A stretch of 64,000 nt of DNA from NCBI RefSeq assembly GCF_963676685.1, contig NC_092351.1, positions 37,934,733 to 37,998,732 on the forward strand. The letters run 5' to 3'. Position numbers and translations under genes: made by a program. Shown here one piece after another: positions 46,801-61,800 of this stretch (the stretch's first letter is position 1; the number at the start of each line of letters is the position of its first letter). This DNA comes from Mytilus edulis (taxonomy: Eukaryota; Mollusca; Bivalvia; Mytilida; Mytilidae). Below the pieces are notes generated by a model. That model was not told the origin of the DNA. It did not search any database and saw only the letters and a list, made by a program, of their open reading frames with translations.

Positions 46801-49800
46801 ACCAAAGAAAATAAACAAAATGACAATAATACATAAATAACATCAGACTACTAGTATTTAACTAACATTCCAGCTCCAGACCTCAATTAAACTGATTGAA
46901 AGATTATATCTTCATCATATGAATATTAGGCACAATCCTTCCCGTGAGGGGTTTAGTATCATACCATCATAACATATATGATGTGTTTAATTCCGATGCA
47001 AAGACCCTATAAGTGAATCAATATTAACGCCAAAATATGCAATCTTTAATGACCTGACAACAGTATCGTAACTATATCCCTTCTTAATAAGGTCTATTTA
47101 AAGGTTTTGTTAGCTAACTGAGGTGATTATTGACATTTTTGTGCTTTATAAAGAATATTTCTATAAAATATTAGTTGTGAAATACCTGAACGTATAAGAA
47201 GTCTGCATGTTGAGCTATATTTACGAATGATGTCCTCATACCGATGATAAAATTTAGTAAATGATTTGACTAGTTTGTGATATCGAAAACCCTGGTGTAA
47301 TCATTTTTCAGTAATACATAAATTTCTCTGGTTAAAATCTAAAACATTGTTACATACACGAGCGAATCGTACAAATTGAGATATATAAACACCGTAAGAT
47401 GGTGACAAGGGAACGTCACCATCTAAAAATGGATAATTAACGATAGGAAATGAGAAATCATCTCTTTTATCATAAATTTTAGTATTAATCTTTCCGTTAA
47501 TGATATAGATATCAAGATCGAGGAAAGGGCAGTGGTCATTGTTAGTATTAGCTTTATTTAAAGTAAGTTCAACATGATAAATTTCTTAAGTGTACATACG
47601 GAAGTCGTCCTTATTGAAAGCCAAAATATCACTATGTATAAGTCACTAGTCCAAGCTGTCAAGCATTTTGTATTTCATCTCTCAATAATATTTAAATAAC
47701 AAAACAGGAATATGGCTAAATGTGTTGAAATCTGTCATGCTCTTTTTGTTTTTAATCCCACACTAATTTTAGAAGTTCGTGTCCTAACTGTTGGCCTCAA
47801 CGGTAAGTGATGAACGGTAAAACATAATTATATTGTTATGATAACAAAATGAGAATTTGATACCTTTCAATAGTCACTCTCGTTATTAAATTTTGATTAA
47901 AGTTATCAACCGACCAAAGGCTCGTCTTTTAATATATTGAATTTAACTCTAGAAGTTATCAAGAATTAAAACTCGTTATGAAACTTATATTTTCAGAATT
48001 ACACTACACGAGGAAGGACTTAAAACTACGGAGTCACAGAAAAATAGTGCGTTGAACAGGTACATGATATTTATGCCTATAATGTTCAATAAATTAAATT
48101 ATGTCGATTTATGGCTGTCTAAGAATAATAATTTGAACATGTTTATTTATTTTATTCTTAAAAATGTCCATTTCGATTATCGGTCATAGATGTGCAACTT
48201 TAATTGAGAAGCAGCAAGAGGAAATGGTTTAGGTTTTAAATTCTTTTAAGCGAACAAAATAAAGTATCTGGATTCACTGATTTGAAAGGATATGATTTAG
48301 TGTTTCTACGAATGCTTGTAAAACAGTCGGATGATATAAAGATGATATTAGAAACTCCCAAATATAAGATAAAATAACAAGTTTTGAAAAAAACCCCGAA
48401 AAGACGAAAGAACAAAAAAGTTCATAAAACACTACATAGAACATTGAAGAGAAACAAGAACACCAACAAAGACTGAGAGTGATTATTGTGCTCAATATTA
48501 AGAAATTAAAATCAAGTGTAATGCATACACTAGTAATTTTTGGAGCCCTTTACAGCTTGCTGCTCGGTGTGAGCCAAGGCTCTGTTTTACAGGCCGTACC
48601 TTGACCTATAATGGTTTACTTTATAAATTGTTACTTGGATGAACAGTTGTCTCGTTGTCACTCATACCACATATTCATAAAACTAATGACGTATCAAATT
48701 ATCTGAATACGTCGATTTATACATTACTTTTGTCTTAAAAATACTTATATCCATTAGTTATGATACGTTAATTGTTCACGTCCACGATATTTGGACTCTT
48801 GTGTGTTTCAGTAGTTGTTTCATTGGCAATCATACCACACCTCCTTATTTTCATAAGGCTTTACAAAACGTATCCACCATAAAATCGGTATCAAATATTC
48901 ATACGATTGATTATTCGTTGTTATAAACCACTTGACAATCTTATAAACCAGGTATTTGTCATTCCCACGTTTAATATTCATGACTAGTTTAGGTGTTGAG
49001 TCTTGGCGTGATTTAAGAAAAAGTTATTTTTAATCAGGCTGTATGGTTTGTGTATGATAGTCTCTTTACACATCATTTTAACCTTACACGATATGATAAA
49101 TCCATATTTTAAATATTAAAGTTGGTTTAATTGTAAATTATCAAAACATACATCCCATGCAAATTGTTTTAAAGAGTAAAAGAAATTGAGACACAACTGA
49201 ATTCGACAGACAAAGAGAAGAATGCAGCCTTAAAAAGGTAATGTTTCCCAGTCATTTCGAATTTAGAAGAGTTTCACAATTGGTTGCAAGATAAATTTTT
49301 TGGAATTCCAACGTTTCAATATAGGCATCAGGAAATGTTTTATAACCGTTATGATTTATTTTGTCAGAAACATTTGAAAATGCTTTTCCCCCGATTTTTA
49401 CACAAACAGCTTTGTTTATTTAAAGTTTGACTGGTTTTAAAAAGGCAACAGTAGTATACCGCTGTTTGAAAGTAATATATCGATCAAGAGAAAATAAATC
49501 CGGGTTACAAACTAAAACTGGTATAAACACTTCAACTTTAAGAGGAAAACAATGTAACAACAGAAACACTGATAACAACTGTCATTTTCCGGATTTGGTT
49601 CATTGTATTTTCAATTATTTTTTGCCAGCAAGAAGAGAGATTTGAATTGTTGGCCAGAATTGCAGTGTACATCGTCGACTGTAATATTTGTCATGTGATT
49701 AATATTTCTTGTCAGTTCTTTATAGGCACTTTACCAAATTGTCTGTCATTAATAGATGACGAAAACAAAAACTTTATATTGAATTAGGTTTAGAAACTCT

Positions 49801-52800
49801 GGAGAATAGACGTAATAAACATAAGCTTATACTATTCTATAAAATATTAAATGGGATGACACCTGCATACTTATATGAGTTAGTCCAGCCATATCTTCCC
49901 AGACAAACTCCTTATACTTTGAGGAATGAAAATAACACTTTTCATCCGCCTCTTGCTAGAACTAGCTCTTATTTTAGTAGTCTCATTCCTTCCACCATAA
50001 GACTTTGGAATAGTCTTCCTTTGAGTTTACAAAAATCCCCAAGTTTGGGTATATTTAGAAGTGGACTGGAAAAGTTTTATAGGACTGATGATATATTTAA
50101 ACCTTTCAACTATGGGATAAGGAAACTTAATATAAGTCATTGTCAACTCAGAAATAATGCTAGCAACCTAAAATCTCATCTGTTTAATCAGTTCTTATCA
50201 GAGAACACTGTTTGTGTAAACTGTAATCACCCTGTTGAGGATAACAAACATTTCTTTTTCATTTGCCCTAAGTACAATGATGTAAGACAGATCCTTCTTG
50301 ATTCCATTAACTCCATTGCTGATAATGTTGATTTAAATATTGAGTTATTACTTTTTGGAAACAGATTATTTTCATTTGATATGAATATTGCTATTTTTAA
50401 ATCTGTCCATAAATATATCAGTGACACTCATCGTTTTGTTTAAAACTTACTTATTTTTTATTTCATTTTTTTTTTTTTTTTTTTTCCGTCTACACTTAAA
50501 CATTAATTCATTTTATCCACTAAGCAAGCTTAGTGTCTCTTTCAAGCCATATATGTATATATATATATTTCTAATGACTTATAAAGGATATTTGCATGTT
50601 TCAAGGTTCTTGAATACATGATGAGTAATTGCCTATATATACTTTGCATTTAGTAAGTAACATTGTAAACATTTATTTTTTCGTGTGTGCTGATAAGTAG
50701 CATGCATGTTCCACTATATTGCATTATTTTTAATACAGTTGTTATAATTGAATTATACCTTGAACATGTAATATGGAGAGAGCTTTTATAGGCTGTGCCT
50801 GTTGCTCAATCCTTTTCATATCTTAATGAATAAAATATGTTTAAAATCAAATTAAGAGATGTAAAACGCATAAAAATCAAAGCATTTTGAACAAACTTCA
50901 ATGTTATTTAGGTACACCGATTCTACATTTATATTTTGATGATTAGTTTATTTTTTCACAGCATATGGGTTTTTTACTTGTTCATTTGACACCTAATTTT
51001 ACGTTTTCAATGGAAAGAATATCATTTCAAAATCAAGAAGTTGTTTCTTTTAATGACGAGATAATCACGTATTATATATTACAAACTTTAAGAATTATAC
51101 TTTTAGCTGATATTTTGTCTTAATTCTGACAGGTTTGTCAAAAATAGAGAAGCATATTAAATCAACAGCATTGAAGGGAAGAATATTATGTTTTTTTCAG
51201 CTATTGTTTTTTAATAAATATTGTCATAATATTCCATTTAATCAATTCATTCATAGAGTCACAGAATTCGAACAGAAATTGAAAGCTGCAGAATCAGACA
51301 AAGGAGATGCATTGAAAAAGTATGTTGCTTACGATGGTTAGAATAAACACTGCCTCACAGATGTGCGAAACCCCAGATCAAATTAAACTGGAAGTAGCAT
51401 TTACCTCACTATGAACCACCATATATCTCTTTAATTTGTAGTATAAAATCCACCGGATTATTAATGTTGTCCATAAAAGTGAATAAAATTAGATCCATGG
51501 TTTCGTGTTGAAGACCGTACGTTGACCTGTTATGAAATAGAGAATGCAAACTTTTACAAATTGTGACTTGGATGGACAGTTGCCTAATTTGGCATTAATA
51601 ACACATTTGTTTTTATATATTTATAGTCTTGATATAGAAATATCTAAAGAGGATAGAAAAGATCATTGGGTGTATATGCTTGGATTTACCTTCATACAAG
51701 TGTTCTTATAGTCCTTCATTTTACCATATTTCCGAAAACTGCTTGATATAAACGGCCTAATTTATGTAAAATGAAAATGAACGGAAAAAAAAATATGTAA
51801 CACATTAACAAACGACAACCACTGAAGTACAGGCTCCTGACTATGGACAGGCACATACACACAGAATGTGGTTGGATTAAACATGAGAGTGGGATCCCAA
51901 CCCTCCACTAACCTAGGACAGCGGTATAAAAACAATACAACATAAGAACGAACTATAAATAAAAACAATACAACATAAGAACGAACTATAAAGATCAGTT
52001 GAAAAAAAGCTTAACTCATGATATGGACAAAAACACAAGAGGACGTGACCGGGTACTTGTAAATCCCAACAACAAAAAGACACTAATATAGATCTGAAAG
52101 TTAACCGACAGATAGTTCAAAGTCACTAACAACTACTTAAAAAAATCATGCATTTTAGACTAAATTATCAATCAAAGAGGTATTAACCATTTAGAGCTCT
52201 CAATGTCTATTGTGTTATAATTTTGGTACGTGGTTGCTTTTCGGTGTACACGACAATGCCGATGTGTTTGCATTGAAAGATTAAGTAAAGATTTATTATT
52301 TATATTAGGTTTGTTCTGATTTGCTTTTTATATACTGTTTTTTTGTAGAATAAAGGAACTTGAGGCTAACATGAAATCGACAGAGAAAGAGAAGTTTTCA
52401 GCTGTAAAAAGGTAGTTTATACAAATCATTTGAAAATAAGAAGGAAACATCGTAAAAGACATTTTCCAGATTACTAGTAGATATACCTCAAATAACATAT
52501 AGTAAATATAATAATATATCCAATAACCACTCAATCTTCCAAAATACTAAATAGTTTTATTAACTTGATGAAGGTTACATGTATGATACCTTTCAAACTT
52601 TATGAATTATACTTCTGGCTTGATATGTTTTTCTAATTTGATAACCAACACAGATATAGGAGTATAACGTTTTGAATCAGGATTTTGTTTGTTTAATAAA
52701 TTTTATTGAAATATCCTTTGAAATGAATACATTAACAGAGTGAAAGATGTTGAACAGAAGTTGAAAGCCACAGAAACAGACAAAGAAGATGCTCTGAAAA

Positions 52801-55800
52801 AGTATGTTATGTAAAATAGTTACTGCAAATACCGCTTCATGCTCAACTTGATAAAGCTGTTTTTATTGAGCTTAATTTTGACTAATATATATAGCCATAC
52901 TCAACTTTAAATAGGAAATATTTTAAAGTAATTTCAAAAAGAGAATATTTGTACAATCTGGCCAAAAAAATTTCTTTCTGACATATAACATAGGGCACAT
53001 GTGTTGTTTATCTATTTTTGTGAGTAAGTGAAAACAATTTGAAAGCACTGTTGAACTTAACATGATACTAGTAGATCAGCATTTGTGTCACGAGAATAAA
53101 TTTTCAGCCATTTATGGATGTAAAGAATAAGGGATAGTTAAAAAATATATCGGTCATTTATTTAAAAAAAAAACAAAAAAAAAACGAAATCTACCTGTAT
53201 TTGTTATTGATTGGAGACATTTTGTTCATCAGATCTGTTTATCAAGTTGATGATTACCTTTCAAAATAAACAAAGAGTTGTTATGTTGTATCTTAACGGG
53301 TTCAAAGTAACAGCATAAGTACTGAACTCTTAAACACATCAAACGAAATTCACACACTTTACGTATTATACTTAAAGCGTATACTTTGTCTAACTCTGCC
53401 CCCTAATACACCACTGAAGAGACAATAATTGTCGAAATGCGTATATGTTCAATAAAAGTACTACCAATAGGTCAATACCTCTGATGTTTGAATGTAAGTT
53501 ACAAAGCTAGGGTATCAACCGCCCAGTAACCAGAAATTCGTTACTGACATAATTGTCTGGTTGAGTTGTTTTGTTTTCAAGTTTTAGAATTTATTTTAAA
53601 GCAAGAGTTATAATATCATATCCAATCAATCCATTAACAGAGTCAAAGATGTTGAAACGAAATTGAAAGCTAGTGAATCAGCCAAAGAAGATGTTTTGAA
53701 AAAGTATGTAACTAATTAAAGATAGTTAGAGTGAACAATTGTTCACAGCTGTTTTGAACACCAAATGACCGAAAGTTGAAAATTGTTTTGCATCCCTATT
53801 AATTAACAAATATATATTAAATGTAATTGTATAACACTTACCGGAATGAATGGTTTCGAGAAAATAAATCCAAAAACGTATCACCATGCTTATGTTAACC
53901 TCCTTTTCATATGATCATAGTACAGGCTGTTTTTGACCGACTTTGTATTTGGTTGCCACCTTTTGTTTCATGTGGAACAGGATCTGTTTACCCTTCTGGA
54001 GCTACTGCGATCACCTCCAGTTTTTTGTGGGGTTCGTGTTGCTTAGTCTTTAGTTTTCTATGGTGTGTCTTCTGTACTATTATTTGTCTTTTTTATTTTT
54101 AGCGTTGTAAATTTATTTTCGATGTATGAGTTTGACTGTCCCTCTGGTATCTTTCGTCCATCTGTGATATCTTTTACTCATAGACAGATACACCATGTGC
54201 TTATGTGAGAGTCATGTAAACGCTGTTTCTTTTTGGGGGAAATCAGTTGTTTTATATATATTTAATTCTTATAATTATTGACGTTTGTCCATTAACAGAT
54301 TAAAAGATATCGAACAGAAATTAAAAGCTACAGACTCTGACAAAGAGAATGCTTTAAAAAGGTATGTAGTTAAAGATCATTCAAACGAACACTGCTTTAC
54401 ATATCTCGAGCTTTGAGTGTTTCTGATGAAGTTAAACCCAGAAAAGCGCTTCGGATGCATCTAATATATATACTGTAAACCAACTTATTTTCGCAAATAC
54501 TTTTTTTTCGCGTTTAGTCCTTTCTAATACACTTCGCGGCGATTTAATTTCACGATTATATAATTTATTTGATGTAGTTAGATAGGAAAAGATCAAAGTT
54601 ATACATATTCGCGACTATTTAAATTCGCGTTATTTTTCTCCTCGCGAAAGTCGCGAAATTAAGTCTCTCGCGAAAATTAGTTGGTTTACAGTATATGTCG
54701 GACGTCCATGAAATTTAATATAATAAGTATCATATCAAATCTTTAAGATCCACTAAGATCATGACAACTAACGTTTCTAACATATGATATGCTCTTTGGC
54801 AATATAATTCATACACAAAAATAATTTTTAAAGATATAATGTCAACATTAATTTTGTCATTATAACAGTTAAAAAAATGCATCGGTGCTTGTCATGTAAA
54901 TGCGGTTCTTTCTTTTAAGTAATGGTTTGTTTAATATATATTATTTTAGTATTCGATGTCAACTTAACATGTTTTATAAAATTTTGTACTTACGAAATTG
55001 GCTGTACCGAGTCTGGAATATTGTTTTCCATCCGTTCGATGTGTTTAAGCTTTTGCTTTTGCCATTTAGTAAGGGACTTTCCGATTTGAATAGTATCTTA
55101 CGATTCGGTATTTTTGATATTTTACTTTTCATATTACATATATATTAGAGTGATATTAATGTTTATATTTGTTCTGACTTAATTAACAATATACTTCTTA
55201 TACTTTTGTTTTTGATAGAATAAAAGAATGTGAGGCAAAACTGAATTCTATCGAAAAAGAGAAGACTTTAGCGTTAAAAAGGTAATTAAACTTCCAAAGT
55301 ATGTGTATATTAGATAATAAAAAGAGTGACACATACACCAAAAGCGGGACAAGTTGATCGACAACATATTTGTTTTAGATTAGTGAATTGATATATCAAC
55401 TGACAACCGGCATTACAATGGCTAGTATGGCTACAAATTGTGCAAACGTACGTGTTATTGTGTACTCATTTGATGCAGATGTCCAACAAAAACTTCTTCA
55501 AGGACAAAAAGCAAAACTCATTTACGAAGTTCTCTAATTCTATGGACGACTTCAAACTTGATTATTGTCAACTACTACCCTTTTCTCCGCCGTATCATCC
55601 CTCTAACTGATTAAATGGGGTTTACAGTTTTTATATTGATAAATTTACTCAATGTTATGGAGTTTTTAGATCTTTAGATACAAGAGAATACGTAGTAATC
55701 TAATTTGTGAGCTTACTATTTGCTTCGTTATTCCTATTCTGGATGGTGAATTTTTAACTGAGCGTAGATTTGAAAAAAAAAGTAAAAACACAAAAATACT

Positions 55801-58800
55801 GAACTCCGAGGAAAATTCAAAAAGGAAAGTCCAAAATCAAAAGGCAAAATCCAAAATCAAACGAATGGATAACAAATTTCATATTAAATTGAGACTAGTG
55901 ATGCAAGCATAACATGAGATCTTATCATCTTGACGTTTATCGGTTCGCTCTTGTGCAATCATGCAAATCAAATCACGTTTTGTTTTACACCTTGGTTTGC
56001 TCTCAATCGATTTTTGAGATATGAACAGCGGGAAAATTGTGTCATCTTAATCATACTTTGGCACAAAGGTAGATGAACTTTAGTTTATAATCAGTTTTGT
56101 GTCAGTGTTGTGGTGTAAGTCGAAGGCTATCACAATTGTTACTTGATGAATATTTTGTGAATGATCTTTCATTCACTGATGTAAAACTTTTAAATACAAA
56201 GCAATTTAAATACATACAGCAAGGATTTTTGAAGTACATCGGATGAACACGTTTTTGTTGTGAAATTTGTATAAAAAACACAGTTGCTAGTGAATTAGAC
56301 ACCCTATATATCGTTCTATGGCCTTTTAAAAATTACATCTAAAACTCCTAAAAGGTGTCTTGATCTTTATTGTTTTTAAAAGCATGACACATTTCCACCC
56401 AAAATATACTTGCACTTAAGATTTATACTCATTTTTTCTTTCAAACAAACTTATACAAAATCCGAAATTCAAATTTATTCAAGGATTAAAATGATTTCTT
56501 TGATGCAAACACTTGTTTGATAATAGTAAAAGTATAACAATAACTTTCATTTATTCATTAATAGAGTCAAAGATTCCGAACATAAATTGAAATCTACAGA
56601 ATCAGACAAGGAAGATGCTTTGAAAAAGTATGTTACTTAATGTAGATAGTAAAACGCTTCACCGCTGTGTTAAATGCCAGATCAGACTGGAAGTAGTATT
56701 TTACATAACCATTTATCATCATGCGATATCGAAGTTCAAAACTAACGGCACAATTAACTGTTGTATTTATAGAAAAATAACCAATGTATCAAAATAAATA
56801 CAACAAGATTATAGAAAAAAATCAAAGATACCAAGCTTACAATTTAGAAGGCTGTATGTGCCATGCATCTGTCACAACATGATACACGAGTGTGCTCAAA
56901 TCAAACAGTTAGAAGTTAAAATCCATAACAAGGTTAAAGTAAATTGCAAACTGTATTTCCAAAAAAGTTGTGCCACATCTTTCTTTGTCAGCTAATGCCC
57001 AATTTATTTAGATGTATTTCGTAAGTATAGTATATCCTTGTTTGTGGAGAGCTTTATTTTTTTTATATAACTTCTTCATTATTCGAAACAATTTGTTACT
57101 CTGAAGTTCTTTTACGTTTTTCCTCCTAAAAATAAAAGTAGAAAACGACTTCCACAAAAATATGGTCAATAATTTTCAAACATAGTTCATGAAAGTCTGA
57201 CATTTTGAAAAAATATAAAAACTCTAAAAACGAGACAATCACAATACGGTGTACAAATAAAAAAAGACACAAGAATTTCAAGTTTTTTTTTTAGTAAATT
57301 TGGCATTAGGGGAAGAACGTTTGATTTTCTTGGTGGAAGTGGATAAATATTTGAGGATTAACTATTTGTTTTATGTTGCTTCGCATGTTATTTTTCGAGA
57401 CGATAATTCATTTCTCAAACAGAATCATTTCCTGCATTTGTGTTTGAAGGATAAAATTTCCATCCTGTTTTAGTCATGGCATCTATTTTACGCTTTTACA
57501 AGGCCAGACTATTCATTTTCAAAATCAAACGAACATAACCCTCGAAAATAAAAAAAAGTCGTGCCCTTATGATATTAAAATAATTTCATATCTCTTTTAG
57601 ACTTAAACAATACATGGATGCAAATGCATTCCTTCAGAGAGAGCATACAAATGCATTGGAAAGGTAATATTAAATATACATATGTTTATTACATATAATA
57701 CCATAACGGATTTTGTTTTGTAAATATACAATATACTACGATGCACTGTAATGGATGCCAAAATTGTCTCTTTACTTACAATGTAGTATTGCAAGTGATA
57801 TCAAGTGTTGCACGAAATAAATTTCTGTTAGTATGATACTATCTACTCTAGATTTAGGGATATAGGAATAGTAAACATTCCAAAGATCAATAAAGTAATT
57901 TTCTTCCCTTTACACTGGGGTGTATTCGTCTTATTTTGTGGACAAATGATGTACCAATTTCAAGTCGAGAATATTGCAGTTTATGTTCTTTTTTAAAATG
58001 ATTTAAAAAGATAAGAAAAATAGCAATAGTATATATTGGGTGAGTATTCTAGCTCTGGTAGTGATGCTATACGACAATTAAGTAATTTGTCACTGCTGCC
58101 TCCTTTTCAAACACGAAAGTTATGCGACTTAAATTGACCATGACGCCACAATCTATAAAACAATCCATTAACACTATAATGCATAAATGCATTAACATAG
58201 TATGCGTTTTTCCATGAAAATGCACTATTGATTAATATACAGTGTTCACTCGACTTCTTAGAATAAACGTTTCATGATACAATATTTCAGAATAACAGAA
58301 GCTGAACAAAGTGTACGTGTGCTGTCTCAGGAAAAGTCGGATGCTTTAACAAGGTGGGTGTAACAGGAAGTCTTAAAATTCCCTTTGAATTATTTTTGTA
58401 ACAAAGATTAAAAAGAAAATCACAAAATTTTTAGACAGCTCATAAAAACGTTACCAACACACCAACATAAGAAGAAAACAGATTCACAACCAACATAAGA
58501 AGAAAACAGATTCACAAAAAAAGATCAAACACTTGCAAGTCATAAACCAGGCATCTTGAATTGTTACAAGCAAACAATATGATTCGTGCCAAACTAGTTT
58601 TATGTCCACACTACGGAAAGCTAGACGAGGTAGCAGCAAGAATTGAAGAAAGTAAACATTTATGAAACGATGAAAAACAAGACAAGACTATAAGTTGTAT
58701 ATTTCTTATGAAAGTTTACAAAAGTAACAAAATGTAAAAAAAATAGAGCTAGATTCGTTTAATTTATATTTCTGGATAAAGTGCCTGACATTATCTCTCT

Positions 58801-61800
58801 ATTTTAAATGTAATCCATATCGTAAATCTCTATTGCCCTTTTAAAAGCAAAAGATCATGCATAAGATATCACGATATATAAAATGACTGCGAACTAAGAA
58901 ATAGATGATACAGAAGTTTAAAGAGTTAAGACGTCTTCCTTTATACGTTAAAATTCAATTCAGCGTTTCGACCAAAATGCATTGTTCATATTTATATCAC
59001 ACATCATCATAATCACCATCATCGTCTTTTTATGTTTGGTGGACGTAAATTACAAAACTCAATAGGACTGGTATTCGAATATGAACCGTCGGTGATTCTT
59101 TTATTTGCGGACTTATTATGGTTTGATACGGCCTTTATTTACAATTCTGTACCAATTTCTCTAGAATAATTAAAGGGAGTGATAATTAACTTTAACCTTC
59201 ACGTTCCAATATACAATGTAGTGAGTGTGTCTATTCATTGAAAACTGCAAAGATTGTCACAATAATGATCGCATCTATCCATGTTAATTTAAAATATGGA
59301 TACTTCACGTTTTAGTTTGCTGTGTTGTGTTTTGATAATTGTTGTTTGTCGTTTCGTTTTATGTTATGGCATTGTCATTTTTGTCGAGCCTGCAACTTTT
59401 GTTGCAGAAAGCTCGACATAGGGATAGTGATCCGGCGGCGGCGGCGGCGGCTACGGCGGCGGCGGCGGCTACGGCGGCGGCGTTAGCTCACTTCTTAAAA
59501 GCTTTATAATTTAGAAGGTAGAAGACCTGGATGGTTCATACTTTATATATAGATGCCTCATGTTACGAACTTTCCGTCAGTCACATGTCCAATGTCCTTG
59601 ACCTCATTTTCATGGTTCAGTGACTACTTAAAAAAAAAGTTAAGATTTTTTGTAATGTTAAAGTCTCTCTTATTATAAGTAATTGGATAACTATATTTGG
59701 TATGTGCGTACCTTGCAAGGTTCTCATGCCCGTCAGACAGTTTTCACTTGACCTCGACCTCATTTCATGGATCAGTGAACAAGGTTAAGTTTTGGTGGTT
59801 AAGTCCATATCTCAGATACTATAAGCAATAGGTCTAGTATATTTGGTGTATGGAAGGACTGTAAGGTGTACATGTCCAACTGGCAGGTGTCATCTGACCT
59901 TGACCTCATTTTCATGGTTCAGTGGTTATAGTTAAGTTTTTGTGTTTTGGTCTGTTTTTCCTATACTAAATGCAATAGGTCTACTATATTTGGTGTATGG
60001 AATGATTGGAAGGTGTACATGTCCAGCTGACAGGTGTCATCTGACCTTGACCTCATTTTCATGGTTCAGTGGTCAAAGTTAATTTTTTGAGTTTTGGTCT
60101 ATTTTTCTAATACTTTATGCATTAGTCAACTAAATTTGGTGTATGGAAATATTTTATGATCAATATGTCTGTTACGCAGGTTTTATTTGACCTTGACCTC
60201 AGTTTCACGGTCCATTGCTAAGTGTTAAGTGTTTGTGTTTTGGTCTGTTTTTTTTTAATTTATAAGCAATAAGTCAACTATATTTGTTGTATTGAAGAAT
60301 TGTAAGCTGTACATGTCTGTCTGGCACGGTTCATCTGACCTGGACCTCATTTTCATGGTTCGTTGATCAATGTTTGTTTTCTTTGATTAATGTTGAGTTT
60401 ATGTGGCAGTTGTAATAAAGCTTTTTATTAGGTCTATCAACATAATATCAATGATTAGTAAAGAAGGCGAGACATTTCAGTGTGTGCACTCTTGTATTTC
60501 TTTTATGTTCTTTTTTGGTATCCTTAGCCTCACATTTTTAGTCTGCTTTCATACTTTCACATGCATCTTACACATTGATAATGGAGATCGCTTATAACCA
60601 AACCGTACAACTAAAAAGATAACTTCAGTAAACCAATGGATTTGCAATAAAATATCAGAAAAGTTCGTGTGTGTCAAATTTCTATTAAGATTGGAGTCTA
60701 TATCATCTGCCACGTACGGAATACAACCCACAACCGCAGAGTTGACAGGACAGTGATTAAATACTTACACCAACTGGTCCACTGATCTGCGATTGCTTTC
60801 TAAACTTTGATACATGATGTTTTATCTTGTCATTTCCACAAAAGTGTCATCACCGACATTCAACGGATTTTTTTATTTACCTAATGCAGCTTGGTGTGTG
60901 TATCTAGTGGAGCGAGAAATGTTGACTACACCTGATAAATCAGTGTTCAGCTACGGTTAATGGTTGGTTTCGCAATTTAGAAAATCTTCAGTTTTTCTGT
61001 GTAGGTTTTTGTGGACTGCGTACTGAGTCTGATTGCCACATTAGTATCTTAAACTCCTTTCTTCGTTTCTTACTTGCATATCACATTCTATACATGTATC
61101 TTTAAAAATTTTATAAATTATCTTAAATATCTAACTGCATATATGGGTCATGGAAAATAAAGCAAAATTAATGTTCAACATCAATTTTATTGTTATAGAC
61201 TGAGTGACATTATGGGAACAAAGCTACGAGACAACAACCCTGCAATCACAGACCTAAATGATCCGAATCGACCAATGAAACTTGGAGATCAGTTTAGTGA
61301 ATTGTACGAAAACGAATGGACGGATGCATTTTCAGACATAATGGATTGTACAAATCTTAAATTATCAGAAATAGAGACAATTGATGTGCTTTTGAACATA
61401 CTTAAGGTGACATTTTTTTATTTTGTTTTGTCAAAACCAAATGTCAAAGACATTTATTTTCTAATTGATTAAAAAGTCACTGCAATTGAAGATAAAAGAT
61501 AACAATATTGTAAATAACAATTTGTAAGAAGAACCTGGCTGAAAAAATAGATTGAAAACATGCATTTGATAAATAGTTTTTTTTTTTAACATGAATCTGA
61601 TTTTTTTTCTAGACATGAATCTGTTTTTTTTGTAGACATGAATCTGGATTTTTCTAGACATGAATCTGGTTTTTTTTCTCACATACTATAGGTATTGTAA
61701 CATCGAAGGAGTTATTATATCAAACTGATCGATGTTAAGGTTAGTGTTTAAAAAGGTTATTCATTTTTATTGATTTTCATGTCTTAGAACTGGATTCATA

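Noticed and set aside
55440..55860. Words like a second Penelope-type fragment (gatgcagatgtccaacaaaaac...)
   Set aside because: Too many stops and no diagnostic block could be read.
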